Assembly (NCBI GenBank): GCA_016709865.1
Contig: JADJLX010000002.1
Coordinates: forward strand, 310,001-374,000
DNA length: 64,000 nt
From: Bacteroidales bacterium
GTDB lineage: Bacteria; Bacteroidota; Bacteroidia; Bacteroidales; VadinHA17
Direction of reading: 5' to 3'
Below, piece after piece: positions 24,790 to 33,504 of this stretch. A program made the translations under genes and the position numbers. Each line of letters begins with the position of its first letter. The first letter of the stretch is position 1. The notes under the pieces are model-generated. The model was not told the DNA's origin, did no database searches, and was given only the letters and a program-made list of their open reading frames with translations.

Positions 24790-26127
24790 CTAAATACTAA
24801 TTGGAGTTCCCGGTACCGGTGTTTCAAAAACCATGTTCACCGGACCCATTTCAATTTTTGCAGGACCAAGATCCATGTCCGACTTAAATATGTCATCCCA
24901 TGTTACTAACCTTCCCGTATAGGCTGCTGTTCTTCCCATAATAGCTGTAAGTGTTGAGAGAGCAGTTGTTTCAGCTTCATTTACATAGTTACCGGTACGT
25001 ATAGCATGCACAAGATGCATATGTTCCTGAACATACGGAGGAATCTTAACTGCATTCATTGCATTCCCGTTTTCATCTTTCGGGTATTCAAACTGCCATT
25101 TCACATTTCCTTTCAGGTCCCAGATTGTATTAGCACAATTTGTATAACCCTCGGTACCCATAATAAACTCACCTGTTCCATTTGCACAGCTGTCGATCTG
25201 ACGGCACATGCTATGTGAAAACACACCATTTCCATAATCGAAATCAATGCTGAAGAAATCATACTGATCGCCGGTAACCCTTCTGTGACGTCCGCCATAA
25301 CCAATCGCTTTCTCCGGATACTTACCCATGAACCAGTTTATGACATCTATATTATGAACATGTGTATCGAGAATATGATCGCCGCATAACCAGCAGAAAT
25401 TGTTCCAGTTACGGATCATATATTCCATATCGTTCCAACCGGCCTCCCTTTCGCGGAACCAGACATGATCCTGGTTCCAGTAAGCCCGTGCAGAAGTAAT
25501 AGTCCCGATTGCGCCATTCATAACCTGCTTATATGTTTCAATATAGTCCTCCTGATGCCGCCTCTGTGTACCGGTAACAACATTCAGGCCTATTGCAGCT
25601 GCTTTTTTGGCTGAAGTTATTACCGATCTGATTCCAACAGGATCGACAGCAACAGGCTTCTCAAGAAAAGCGTGCTTATTCATTGTCACTGCTTCGAGAA
25701 AATGTTCAGGTCTGAACTGTGGAGGAGTTGCAAGAATAACAACATCCAAATCGGGAAGTGCCATCAGTTTCTTGTAACCGTCAAATCCTGCGAAACAGTT
25801 TTCAGCAGGGATAGGAAGGTTGAATGAAGCAAATCTCTCCCTGCAGGCATCAATCTTGTCCTGAAAAACATCCGCCAGAGCGATGATCTCAAGATCGGGA
25901 CCTGAGCTGATAAAATTAATCGCAGCACCTGTTCCTCTTGCTCCGGCACCGACAAGACCTGCTCTTAACTTTTTACCCTTTGGAGCTCCGCTTAGAATCG
26001 GAGGCAATCCAGAGAGATCAACTTCCGGTTTACGTTTACATGAGGCAATCAGTGCTCCTGCACCTGCTAATCCGATTCCGGCCAATGCTGTTTTTCCAAT
26101 GAATTTTCTTCTGTCAATATTCTTCAT
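24790..26127 (-). CDS. Tat-exported Gfo/Idh/MocA-family oxidoreductase
   Basis: A 445-residue protein with a twin-arginine-type leader (KNIDRRKFIGKTALAGIGLA) followed by ALIASCKRKPEVD, so it may be both Tat-exported and lipidated at the Cys. The Rossmann segment is KLRAGLVGAGARGTGAAINF, and the EKP motif is HAFLEKPVAVDP. The D/H residues appear in ICGDHILDTHVHNIDVINWFM-type context (LCGDHILDTHVHNID). Such exported Gfo/Idh proteins resemble the GH109-like or periplasmic sugar-oxidising members common in Bacteroidota, and cofactor is probably loaded before export. It stands alone between the GT pair and the cytochrome-FGE gene. Confidence 0.88.
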   Translation of the reverse strand: MKNIDRRKFIGKTALAGIGLAGAGALIASCKRKPEVDLSGLPPILSGAPKGKKLRAGLVGAGARGTGAAINFISSGPDLEIIALADVFQDKIDACRERFASFNLPIPAENCFAGFDGYKKLMALPDLDVVILATPPQFRPEHFLEAVTMNKHAFLEKPVAVDPVGIRSVITSAKKAAAIGLNVVTGTQRRHQEDYIETYKQVMNGAIGTITSARAYWNQDHVWFREREAGWNDMEYMIRNWNNFCWLCGDHILDTHVHNIDVINWFMGKYPEKAIGYGGRHRRVTGDQYDFFSIDFDYGNGVFSHSMCRQIDSCANGTGEFIMGTEGYTNCANTIWDLKGNVKWQFEYPKDENGNAMNAVKIPPYVQEHMHLVHAIRTGNYVNEAETTALSTLTAIMGRTAAYTGRLVTWDDIFKSDMDLGPAKIEMGPVNMVFETPVPGTPISI

Positions 26128-26219
26128 TTCCTTATTTATTCAATCTGTTTCAACCTTATTCAACCTTTGTCCACTTTAGCTTTAGCGAAGGTGGATTTTA
26201 AATATTCAACTTTCTTACA

Positions 26220-27755
26220 CTATTTCACAATTGTGGTATCAGCCTCCAGCACTACCCTGAAACCCACATCGATGCAATCTGAGTACCACCAGATACTTTT
26301 TGGCATCTGAGGATCAGTAACAAGCCATGCCTTCGTTTTGGTAAAGTCGCGTGCAGCACTTCTAACATCCTTTGCATCGCTTTTGAAAGATCCGCCACGG
26401 ATTACATGTTCCGGTCCTCTTAGCGGACCACGTGGATTTACAGCTGCAACTGTATCAGTTTTATAGGTATCGGCCGAATAGTAATCAAGACAGAACTCAG
26501 CAACGTTACCAGACATATTCTTTAATCCGAACGGATTGGCTTTTACCGATGAAGGCTCTTTCGTTTTTGAGGCACTATTAAGTGTATAAACTACACTTGA
26601 TGCTATTTTCGCTGTATCAGGACCAAAAAACTTCTTCAGGAATCCCGATGATGTAAAGTCTTTAGGACTACCCTCAAAGAAGTAGGGTGTTTCTGTACCT
26701 CCGCGGCATGCATATTCCCATTCGGCTTCTGTGGGCAACCTGTATTTTTTACCGGTAACTTTTGACAACCACTGACAATAGACATTTGCTGCGTGCCATG
26801 ACATTGTAATTGCAGGACGAGACCCTTTACCCCATCCCTGGTCGGGTGCTCCCCACGGAGGAGTGGCTCCGCTGATGGCATCAACCTTCTTGTTTGCAAC
26901 TACCTGACCTTCAGTTCTTCCCTGCGAACCTGTTGCCCTGAAAAAAGCAAGGTATTCATCCCAGGTCACTTCGGTTTTGGCAATCCAGAATTTTGAGAGA
27001 GTAACCTTTCTGACCGGTCCTTCATCAGGTTTTCTAAGGGGTTCAGTCTCAGGAGATCCCATGTTAAATGTCCCTCCCGGCAATGCAACCATGTCAAATG
27101 AAACGTTTGTTCCCGGTATTTTTTCCGTGAAACTCTCAAAACCTTCAACTTTTGCCGGTTCGGTGAAGATGGTCTGATCGGCAGTAACTGTAACGCCAAA
27201 ACTCGTATCGTGAGCATGTATTGCGTTCTTATCGTAATGACCAACATTGAGATGGCAGTTGATACAATTCAAAGGATCTTTGCTTGTTGTATAGAAAAGG
27301 TGTGCATTGCCCCCATTAACCGACAGAGTTACCGGAAAGAGATTCTGATGGCATTTGAGACAAGACTTTTCGTACACGAACTTCTTGGCGTTTTCAAGAA
27401 GTTTCTTCTTCTCCCAGTTTATCTCTGCAGAGTCCTTAAACAGATATCCATAGATATCAACGGCACCATGTTTGGCTTTTGCAAAAAGATATCCCTCTCC
27501 CTCCGGAGGAAGATGACAATCGGCGCAATGAGTAATGACACCAGAGGAGTTGTTGAAATGAGAGGAGAACCTCCAGCTCTTATCTGCCATGGGGTGGATG
27601 TGGCACGATTGGCAATACTCATCTGAGGATGTGTAATGAACTACTTTATTTCCTGAGAAGAGAATGACTATCGCCAGAATAAAACCCAAAATAACCAGCC
27701 AGACCTTTGTTTTCCCCTTAACAGAAGTCCTTGAACGGATATTATTAAAATTCAT
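26220..27755 (-). CDS. Tetraheme NapC/NrfH-like cytochrome fused to a formylglycine-generating-enzyme-like domain
   Basis: A 511-residue fusion. One N-terminal membrane anchor (18-36) precedes four CxxCH heme motifs (CQSCH at 48, CADCH at 77, CLKCH at 132, CINCH at 164), arranged as in membrane quinol dehydrogenases of the NapC/NrfH family. From about 218 to the end it has a SUMF1/FGE-sulfatase fold: FDMVALPGGTFNMGSPETEP, TEVTWDEYLAFF, YRLPTEAEWEYACRGG and GNVAEFCLDYY, and RGGSFKSDAKDVRSAAR. The FGE domain would be on the periplasmic side. Classical FGE oxidises a sulfatase cysteine, but many SUMF1-like proteins have other or binding roles. Both domain calls are secure, their joint function is unknown. 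No sulfatase gene lies in the window. Confidence 0.9.
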   Translation of the reverse strand: MNFNNIRSRTSVKGKTKVWLVILGFILAIVILFSGNKVVHYTSSDEYCQSCHIHPMADKSWRFSSHFNNSSGVITHCADCHLPPEGEGYLFAKAKHGAVDIYGYLFKDSAEINWEKKKLLENAKKFVYEKSCLKCHQNLFPVTLSVNGGNAHLFYTTSKDPLNCINCHLNVGHYDKNAIHAHDTSFGVTVTADQTIFTEPAKVEGFESFTEKIPGTNVSFDMVALPGGTFNMGSPETEPLRKPDEGPVRKVTLSKFWIAKTEVTWDEYLAFFRATGSQGRTEGQVVANKKVDAISGATPPWGAPDQGWGKGSRPAITMSWHAANVYCQWLSKVTGKKYRLPTEAEWEYACRGGTETPYFFEGSPKDFTSSGFLKKFFGPDTAKIASSVVYTLNSASKTKEPSSVKANPFGLKNMSGNVAEFCLDYYSADTYKTDTVAAVNPRGPLRGPEHVIRGGSFKSDAKDVRSAARDFTKTKAWLVTDPQMPKSIWWYSDCIDVGFRVVLEADTTIVK

Positions 27756-27866
27756 AAATCGGAAAGAATCAATTAAAACTCGTTAAAGTTAATTGATTGC
27801 AGCATTTCCCGATAAAAAAGGATGGACTTTTTAGATGAAAAATATCTATTTTAAATATTTTTAACC

Positions 27867-27921
27867 ACAAAGGACACTAAGTACACACAAAGGACACTAA
27901 GTAAAAACCACCTTCTTAGTG
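27867..27921. repeat. Gene-less nonamer repeat element
   Basis: cacaaagga and cactaagta occur twice in tandem, giving a directly repeated block of about 20 bases, followed after about 15 bases by an inverted single copy cttcttagtgc. It resembles the other short-repeat elements of the window, here with a 9-bp unit and a degenerate right arm. Nothing else is recognisable in 27756-27977. Confidence 0.6.
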
Positions 27922-27977
27922 CATTATGCCCATAATGTGATAGCCAAGCGGCCTTTCTGTCTACCTGTCTTCAACTT

Positions 27978-28910
27978 TTAAAATCTCTTTGTATATCCGT
28001 GACAATAAGGCACTTTCCCGTTGTTGAAGTAGTAGTCCTGATGATACTTCTCAGCCTCATAGAATTCTGATCCTTTTGTTACTGCGGTTGCAATCTTCAA
28101 TCCTTTTGCTCTCAGGATATTTAGGTTTTTCTCAGCAATAACCTTCTGATCTTCATTAAGATAAAATATTTCAGATCGGTACTGATCGCCTATATCAGGT
28201 CCCTGCCTTCCAACCTGAGTGGGATCGTGGATCTCAAGAAAAAGTTTAAGGACTTTTTCATATGTAGTTTTGTCGGGATTGTAAATCACTTTTACTGCTT
28301 CGGCGTGACCGGTGTTTCCTGTACAAACCTCTTTATAGGTCGGGTTTTTAACTGTTCCGCCAATATATCCTGAAGTAACAGAAATTACACCCGGCTCTTT
28401 TTGTAAAAAGTATTCAACTCCCCAGAAGCATCCTCCTGCGAAAATTGCAATACCGTATCTTCCGGCAGGAAGGACAGAAGGAATAAAATCGAGAGAAACA
28501 GAATTAACACAATGACGCACATTTTTTGGTGTCAGGCGTTCTCCGGTAAAAACATGTCCGAGATGCGCTTTACAGCTTGCACATACAATCTCAGTTCTCA
28601 TACCGTCAGCATCAGGATACTTATCAACTGCACCCGCAATCTCATCGTCAAAACTTGGCCACCCGCAGTCGGATGCAAATTTGTCGGTTGAATGATAGAG
28701 GGCAGAACCGCACTTTTTGCAGATATAGGTTCCCTTCTCAGAATGTTTGTAAAACTTTCCCGTAAAAGGTCTTTCAGTTCCTTTTTCATTTATAACTGAC
28801 GATTCAGTTTTTGTAAGATCGTAATATTTAAGTTTTTCCTGAGAAAAAGATTGATCGCTCATAGCAGTAAAGTATATTAAAAATATCAGAAGTATGTGTT
28901 TATGGTCCAT
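27978..28910 (-). CDS. msrAB: Exported MsrB-MsrA fusion, methionine sulfoxide reductase
   Basis: A 310-residue bifunctional repair enzyme that reduces both R- and S-methionine sulfoxide. An N-terminal signal peptide (about 1-24) suggests periplasmic action. The MsrB half (about 30-150) has the zinc cysteines in TYICKKCGSALY and EIVCASCKAHLGHVF and the catalytic Cys in VRHCVNSVSLDF. The MsrA half (from about 153) begins GIAIFAGGCFWGVEYFL with the catalytic Cys in GGCFWG, followed by TGNTGHAEAV and DPTQVGRQGPDIGDQYRS. The order MsrB-MsrA is the reverse of some bacterial fusions and is regular in Bacteroidota. A clean promoter was not found. Confidence 0.93.
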   Translation of the reverse strand: MDHKHILLIFLIYFTAMSDQSFSQEKLKYYDLTKTESSVINEKGTERPFTGKFYKHSEKGTYICKKCGSALYHSTDKFASDCGWPSFDDEIAGAVDKYPDADGMRTEIVCASCKAHLGHVFTGERLTPKNVRHCVNSVSLDFIPSVLPAGRYGIAIFAGGCFWGVEYFLQKEPGVISVTSGYIGGTVKNPTYKEVCTGNTGHAEAVKVIYNPDKTTYEKVLKLFLEIHDPTQVGRQGPDIGDQYRSEIFYLNEDQKVIAEKNLNILRAKGLKIATAVTKGSEFYEAEKYHQDYYFNNGKVPYCHGYTKRF

Positions 28911-29062
28911 ATGGTGTCTTTTTTCATATAATTAACAATTACTGAATAAAAATGTTGAAGACTAAGAACCTTTTTCAATATTTGATTGTTATTTATAGTG
29001 TGAAATAAACCACAAATATATTTCTCAAATAGAATGTTAACATTTTATTTTTGGCACAAAGA

Positions 29063-29091
29063 TTGTTTTTAGAATGAAAAGTTTATTTTTG
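29063..29091 (+). promoter_or_regulatory. Promoter of the small lipoprotein gene
   Basis: TTG (29063-29065), an 18-base spacer and TATTTTTG (29084-29091) fit the Bacteroidota consensus. A second TATTTTTG occurs upstream at 29046-29053 without a matching -33 element. The rest of 28911-29062 shows nothing else. Confidence 0.65.
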
Positions 29092-29113
29092 TACTAATTA
29101 ATATTACATTTTT

Positions 29114-29239
29114 ATGAAAAGATTTGCTGTTATCCTTTTAGTTGTATTCGTTACGGCTTTGGTAGTTAGTTCCTGCAACCAGAAGGAATGCCCTGCTTAT
29201 TCCAAAGTCCCTTCTGAGCAGACTGGCAAAAATGTCTGA
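29114..29239 (+). CDS. Small lipoprotein (41 aa)
   Basis: A 41-residue coding sequence starting at the ATG 22 bases after a well-formed -7 element. It encodes MKRFAVILLVVFVTALVVSS followed by the lipobox Cys and NQKECPAYSKVPSEQTGKNV. The signal (K-R then a hydrophobic run ending V-S-S-C) and the SSC lipobox are convincing. The mature peptide has only 21 residues and contains a C-P-A-Y motif. I know similar tiny lipoproteins with CPAY from other Bacteroidota but no assigned function. A 48-base gap separates it from the next exported protein, so the two may be co-transcribed. Confidence 0.7.
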   Translation: MKRFAVILLVVFVTALVVSSCNQKECPAYSKVPSEQTGKNV

Positions 29240-29287
29240 TTCCGGTGTAGATACCCCGGTTCCTCCAATTTTATAAGTTAGCAAAAG

Positions 29288-30094
29288 ATGAAAAAGCTGC
29301 TTATAATAGCGGTTGTTTTATTATTTGGCACATTTACACTTTTTGCACAGGGTGAACTAAATGAGCAACAAAGGGTATTTTTCAGGAATGAAAGATCATA
29401 TGCTATTCTTCTTAATACAGATGGATACGGTCTTAGCTACAGAGCTGCAAAAAGAATTGACTATCTGAACAAACGCCTGATTGAAGTCGAAGCAGGCGTT
29501 CTCAAGCATCCTAAAGAGTTTAAACAATCTGCCTATTCACAGGGAGGATCATTTATTTTTGGTAAGATGAATTCCACATTTTATCTGAGAGGCGGTATCG
29601 GGCACCAGCACGAGATCTTCAAGAAAGCCGACCTGGGAGGGATTGCAGTCAGGTATTTCTATTCTGCCGGACCGGTATTTGCAATATACAAGCCAATATA
29701 TTACAGAGTTTTATACCCGGCAGCCGGAAGAAATGAGTATGAAATAAAAGAAGAAAAATTTGATGTATCAATAGCAATACCAGGTGATATCTACAGTCGT
29801 GCATCATTCACAAAGGGACTTGATGAAACCAAACTGATACCCGGAGTTTTTGCAAAAGGAGGTTTTAATTTTGAGTATAGCAAGGAGGATAAAATAATCC
29901 ATGCCATTGAATTCGGAGCTCAGATAAATGCTTTTCCAAAGAAGGTACCAATTATGGCGATTAAAGACAATAAATCCATATTCTTTTCATTATTTGTAAG
30001 TTACAGATTTGGAATGATTATAGATCCTCTCAATCCCGATTCGAATAAACTTTCAAATCTCCTGAAAAGAAAAAAGAAAAATGATAATCCTTAA
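29288..30094 (+). CDS. Exported protein of unknown function, probable outer-membrane barrel
   Basis: A 268-residue protein with a signal peptide (1-20, ending TLFAQG). The mature part has alternating hydrophobic and aromatic beta-like segments (for example YAILLNTDGYGLSYRAAKRI, FYLRGGIGHQHEIF, VFAIYKPIYYRVLYP, SIFFSLFVSYRFGM), as in small outer-membrane barrels, and a basic C-terminal tail KRKKKNDNP. I do not recognise a named family. It may be expressed with the preceding small lipoprotein. Downstream gapA has its own promoter. Confidence 0.75.
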   Translation: MKKLLIIAVVLLFGTFTLFAQGELNEQQRVFFRNERSYAILLNTDGYGLSYRAAKRIDYLNKRLIEVEAGVLKHPKEFKQSAYSQGGSFIFGKMNSTFYLRGGIGHQHEIFKKADLGGIAVRYFYSAGPVFAIYKPIYYRVLYPAAGRNEYEIKEEKFDVSIAIPGDIYSRASFTKGLDETKLIPGVFAKGGFNFEYSKEDKIIHAIEFGAQINAFPKKVPIMAIKDNKSIFFSLFVSYRFGMIIDPLNPDSNKLSNLLKRKKKNDNP

Positions 30095-30098
30095 CAAG

Positions 30099-30128
30099 TT
30101 GGCTTTTACAGGGAAAATATTATTTTTG
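30099..30128 (+). promoter_or_regulatory. Promoter of gapA
   Basis: TTG (30099-30101), a 19-base spacer and TATTTTTG (30121-30128) match the Bacteroidota consensus. The expected start is near 30134, giving a leader of about 30 bases before the ATG at 30164. Confidence 0.75.
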
Positions 30129-30145
30129 TAGATCACAATTATTAA

Positions 30146-31171
<1,026 letters not shown>

Positions 31172-31192
31172 TAATTTCAACTGATTTAAATA

Positions 31193-31256
31193 AAAAAGGG
31201 ACGTTGCATGCAACGTCCCTTTTTATTTTAAGATGGACGTTGAATGCAACGTCCCA
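31193..31256. terminator. Palindromic terminator after gapA with a second copy
   Basis: 31193-31224 is a perfect 32-bp palindrome with core GGGACGTTGCATGCAACGTC flanked by A5 and T5, able to act as a bidirectional rho-independent terminator between gapA and the convergent siaC-like gene. A second, slightly imperfect copy (ggacgttgaatgcaacgtcc) follows at 31235-31254. The repeated core is unusual for a plain terminator and resembles the other palindromes of the window. Confidence 0.75.
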
Positions 31257-31263
31257 ATAATAA

Positions 31264-31641
31264 TTATACAATCATTTCGATTTCGAGAGGAATTCCTGCT
31301 GTGTCGCGATAATGTTCACCCAATTCCAGCATAGCCTCATCGTCTTCCTCATAAAGCCATTTGATTTTAACAGCTTTCCCTGAACGGCCATAACCTGTAA
31401 GCCGTTTAAGTACCTCATACAGATATTTTGATGAACCGCTGTTAATATACTCCAGCTGAATGTAAACATCCAGTCCTTTGTTTTTTTCAAAGTGGGAAGT
31501 AATCCATTCTTCAAGGCGCCTGAAAATCAGTTCAGGATTTTCCGGGATAGAACGTCCGACCAGTTCAAGTTTATTGGTATCGGGGTAATAAACTATTCCC
31601 GGACAATTTTTTAACTCTTCCTGTATCACATGTTTTTCCAT
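31264..31641 (-). CDS. SiaC-like protein (DUF1987)
   Basis: A 125-residue protein with NKLELVGRSIPENPELIFRRLEEWI and YIQLEYINSGSSKYLYEVLKRL, matching the SiaC/DUF1987 family. In Pseudomonas, SiaC is a regulatory phosphoprotein that is phosphorylated by SiaB on a threonine and then binds and activates the diguanylate cyclase SiaD. The corresponding S/T-rich stretch here is in YINSGSSKYLYE. No SiaA, SiaB or SiaD partner genes are adjacent. It lies 11 bases downstream of an ABC-type permease, so the two are probably co-transcribed. Confidence 0.85.
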   Translation of the reverse strand: MEKHVIQEELKNCPGIVYYPDTNKLELVGRSIPENPELIFRRLEEWITSHFEKNKGLDVYIQLEYINSGSSKYLYEVLKRLTGYGRSGKAVKIKWLYEEDDEAMLELGEHYRDTAGIPLEIEMIV

Positions 31642-31652
31642 ATTCTTAAAAT

Positions 31653-32894
31653 TTATTCATATCTTAAAGCTTCAATAGGATCAATATTTGCAGCTTTTAC
31701 GGCAGGGGCATAGCCTGATACTACACCAACAATAAAACATACCACCACTCCGGTAAAAACCCATACCCATGGGATAACAAAATTTGAACCGAGAGCAGCT
31801 GAGACACCATTTCCGATAAGTATACCTAGTATAATGCCAAAAACGCCACCAAGCTGACCAATCATTATTGATTCAAAGAGGAACTGATATTTAATTGTCG
31901 CTGTCTTGGCGCCTATTGCCTTTCTGATACCAATCTCACGTGTACGTTCGGTTACAGATACAAGCATAATATTCATAAGACCGACTGCGGCACCAAATAA
32001 TGTCACTATTCCGATTATGGTTGCCGCAAGAGTCACATATTTAAGATTTTCAAGAAGCATCTTAACAATGTTATCGCTCTTATTAATGTTGAAATCAGAC
32101 TCATCTCTGGGATTCAGATTTCTTATTATCCTGAAGATAGCCTCAGCCTCTCCTGTCATCATATCGAGATTTACAGGATTGATCGGCATTATAGTAATAC
32201 TGAAAGTCATATTTGGCCTGGAAAAATACTGACGCGCAGTTGTTACAGGCATAAAGCAGACCCGGTCGCCATTCACAGCACTTGCCCCCTTACTTTTAAG
32301 TATTCCGATAATCTGAAGTTTTAGTCCGGCCACAGTAATTACTTTGCCCAGCGGATCAACTCCTGCAGGAAAAATATCTTTTACAATATCTGCCCCGACA
32401 AGAACATAGTGACGGGTCATCTGAACCTCCTCTGCACTGAAATTCCTTCCGGTTTCAATTTCGTATCCTGAAACTGTCAGGTGATTTTCATCAACTCCGG
32501 TAAGGCTTACGTTTGGATTAGTCTCCTCAGAAGCATACTTGACTGTTGCAAGTCCTGAAGCATTAAAGGAAATTGAAACCCATGCAGCTTCGGTGAACCT
32601 GTTCTTGAACTCTTCGGCTTCCCTGTAGGAGATACGGGAGAAATTCTTCGCACGTGTTCTGCTGTTGCCTATCTGAATATTCATCCCCCGCGAGGTTATT
32701 GTAAACGAATTGGCCCCCATCATGGTAAACTGGTTTGTGAGTGATGACTTGATTGCATCAATCGCAGTAAGAATACCTACCAGCGCCATAATACCAAAAG
32801 CAATTATACAAATAGTAAGGATCGCTCTGACCCTGTTGGACTTGATTGCCCTGAAAGAAATTTTTAAATTTTCCTTGAATATACTTATCTTCAT
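31653..32894 (-). CDS. MacB/FtsX-type ABC transporter permease
   Basis: A 413-residue permease with the MacB layout: one N-terminal membrane segment (about 15-40), a large periplasmic MacB_PCD-like domain, and three C-terminal segments beginning near 280. Segments such as [28 protein letters not shown] (coupling-helix region) and the final [19 protein letters not shown] are typical. It would work with a LolD/MacB-type ATPase, but none is adjacent. An ATG 15 bases further upstream exists. I choose 32894 because AAAGGA lies 5 bases upstream of it and because [17 protein letters not shown] is the normal family start. Confidence 0.88.
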   Translation of the reverse strand: MKISIFKENLKISFRAIKSNRVRAILTICIIAFGIMALVGILTAIDAIKSSLTNQFTMMGANSFTITSRGMNIQIGNSRTRAKNFSRISYREAEEFKNRFTEAAWVSISFNASGLATVKYASEETNPNVSLTGVDENHLTVSGYEIETGRNFSAEEVQMTRHYVLVGADIVKDIFPAGVDPLGKVITVAGLKLQIIGILKSKGASAVNGDRVCFMPVTTARQYFSRPNMTFSITIMPINPVNLDMMTGEAEAIFRIIRNLNPRDESDFNINKSDNIVKMLLENLKYVTLAATIIGIVTLFGAAVGLMNIMLVSVTERTREIGIRKAIGAKTATIKYQFLFESIMIGQLGGVFGIILGILIGNGVSAALGSNFVIPWVWVFTGVVVCFIVGVVSGYAPAVKAANIDPIEALRYE

Positions 32895-33005
32895 TATTCC
32901 TTTAATCAATTGCAGATAACTGCACCCGCCATTTCATTTAAAAAATAAAAGTACACTTTTTTTCCTTTTGGAGAATGCTCTTTTTAGAATAAAAATTTTA
33001 CAATT

Positions 33006-33042
33006 TTAGTTGCATAACTAATTATTTCGTTGTATATTTGGT
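33006..33042 (+). promoter_or_regulatory. BlaI-type operator/promoter upstream of blaI
   Basis: TTAGTTGCATAACTAA (33006-33021) is a dyad with 6-bp arms, TTG (33010-33012) overlaps it as the -33 element, and TATATTTG (33033-33040) is the -7 element after a 20-base spacer. Repressor bound to the dyad would therefore cover the promoter. The 37-bp block recurs at 35052-35088 with one base changed. The rest of 32895-33126 shows nothing else. Confidence 0.75.
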
Positions 33043-33126
33043 TGTGGAATATTTTGTAACAGCTGCAAATCGCTAATGAACAACAGAAGAGGAAAGAATT
33101 AAGAATTTTAACCAAACGAGAAAATT

Positions 33127-33504
33127 ATGAGAGAGTTAACGAGAGCAGAAGAAGAAGTGATGCAGATCTTGTGGAAGCTAAAAAAGGGATTCGTAAAAGA
33201 TATTCTCGAACACTTTGAGGAACCCAAACCTGCCTATAATACTGTAAGCACTATAGTAAGGATCTTGCAGGATAAAGGTTTTGTTACCCATAAGGCCTAT
33301 GGCCGAACACATGAGTACTATCCGGTTGTTTCAAAAAGTGAGTATTCGAAAAAACATCTCAGCACATTCGTAAACGACTATTTCTCAAATTCGTTTGAGA
33401 AAATGGTAAGTTTCTTTGCCAAGGAAAAGAGTATCTCGGTAAAGGAGATGGAAGAAATTATGAAAATAATGGAGGGCGAAGTAAAAAAAGCAAAAAACAA
33501 ATAA
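33127..33504 (+). CDS. BlaI/MecI/CopY-family transcriptional repressor
   Basis: A 125-residue winged-helix repressor: MRELTRAEEEVMQILWKLKK, EPKPAYNTVSTIVRILQDKG (recognition helix) and FVTHKAYGRTHEYYPVVS (wing) follow the BlaI family order, and the C-terminal helix of about 40 residues forms the dimer. In staphylococci such proteins repress beta-lactamase genes until the sensor protease BlaR1 cleaves them. The gene abuts blaR1-like 33505-34956 (stop immediately followed by ATG), forming the usual repressor-sensor pair. The conserved cleavage site cannot be named with certainty. The operator is repeated in front of this pair and in front of the 4xTonB gene. Confidence 0.92.
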   Translation: MRELTRAEEEVMQILWKLKKGFVKDILEHFEEPKPAYNTVSTIVRILQDKGFVTHKAYGRTHEYYPVVSKSEYSKKHLSTFVNDYFSNSFEKMVSFFAKEKSISVKEMEEIMKIMEGEVKKAKNK

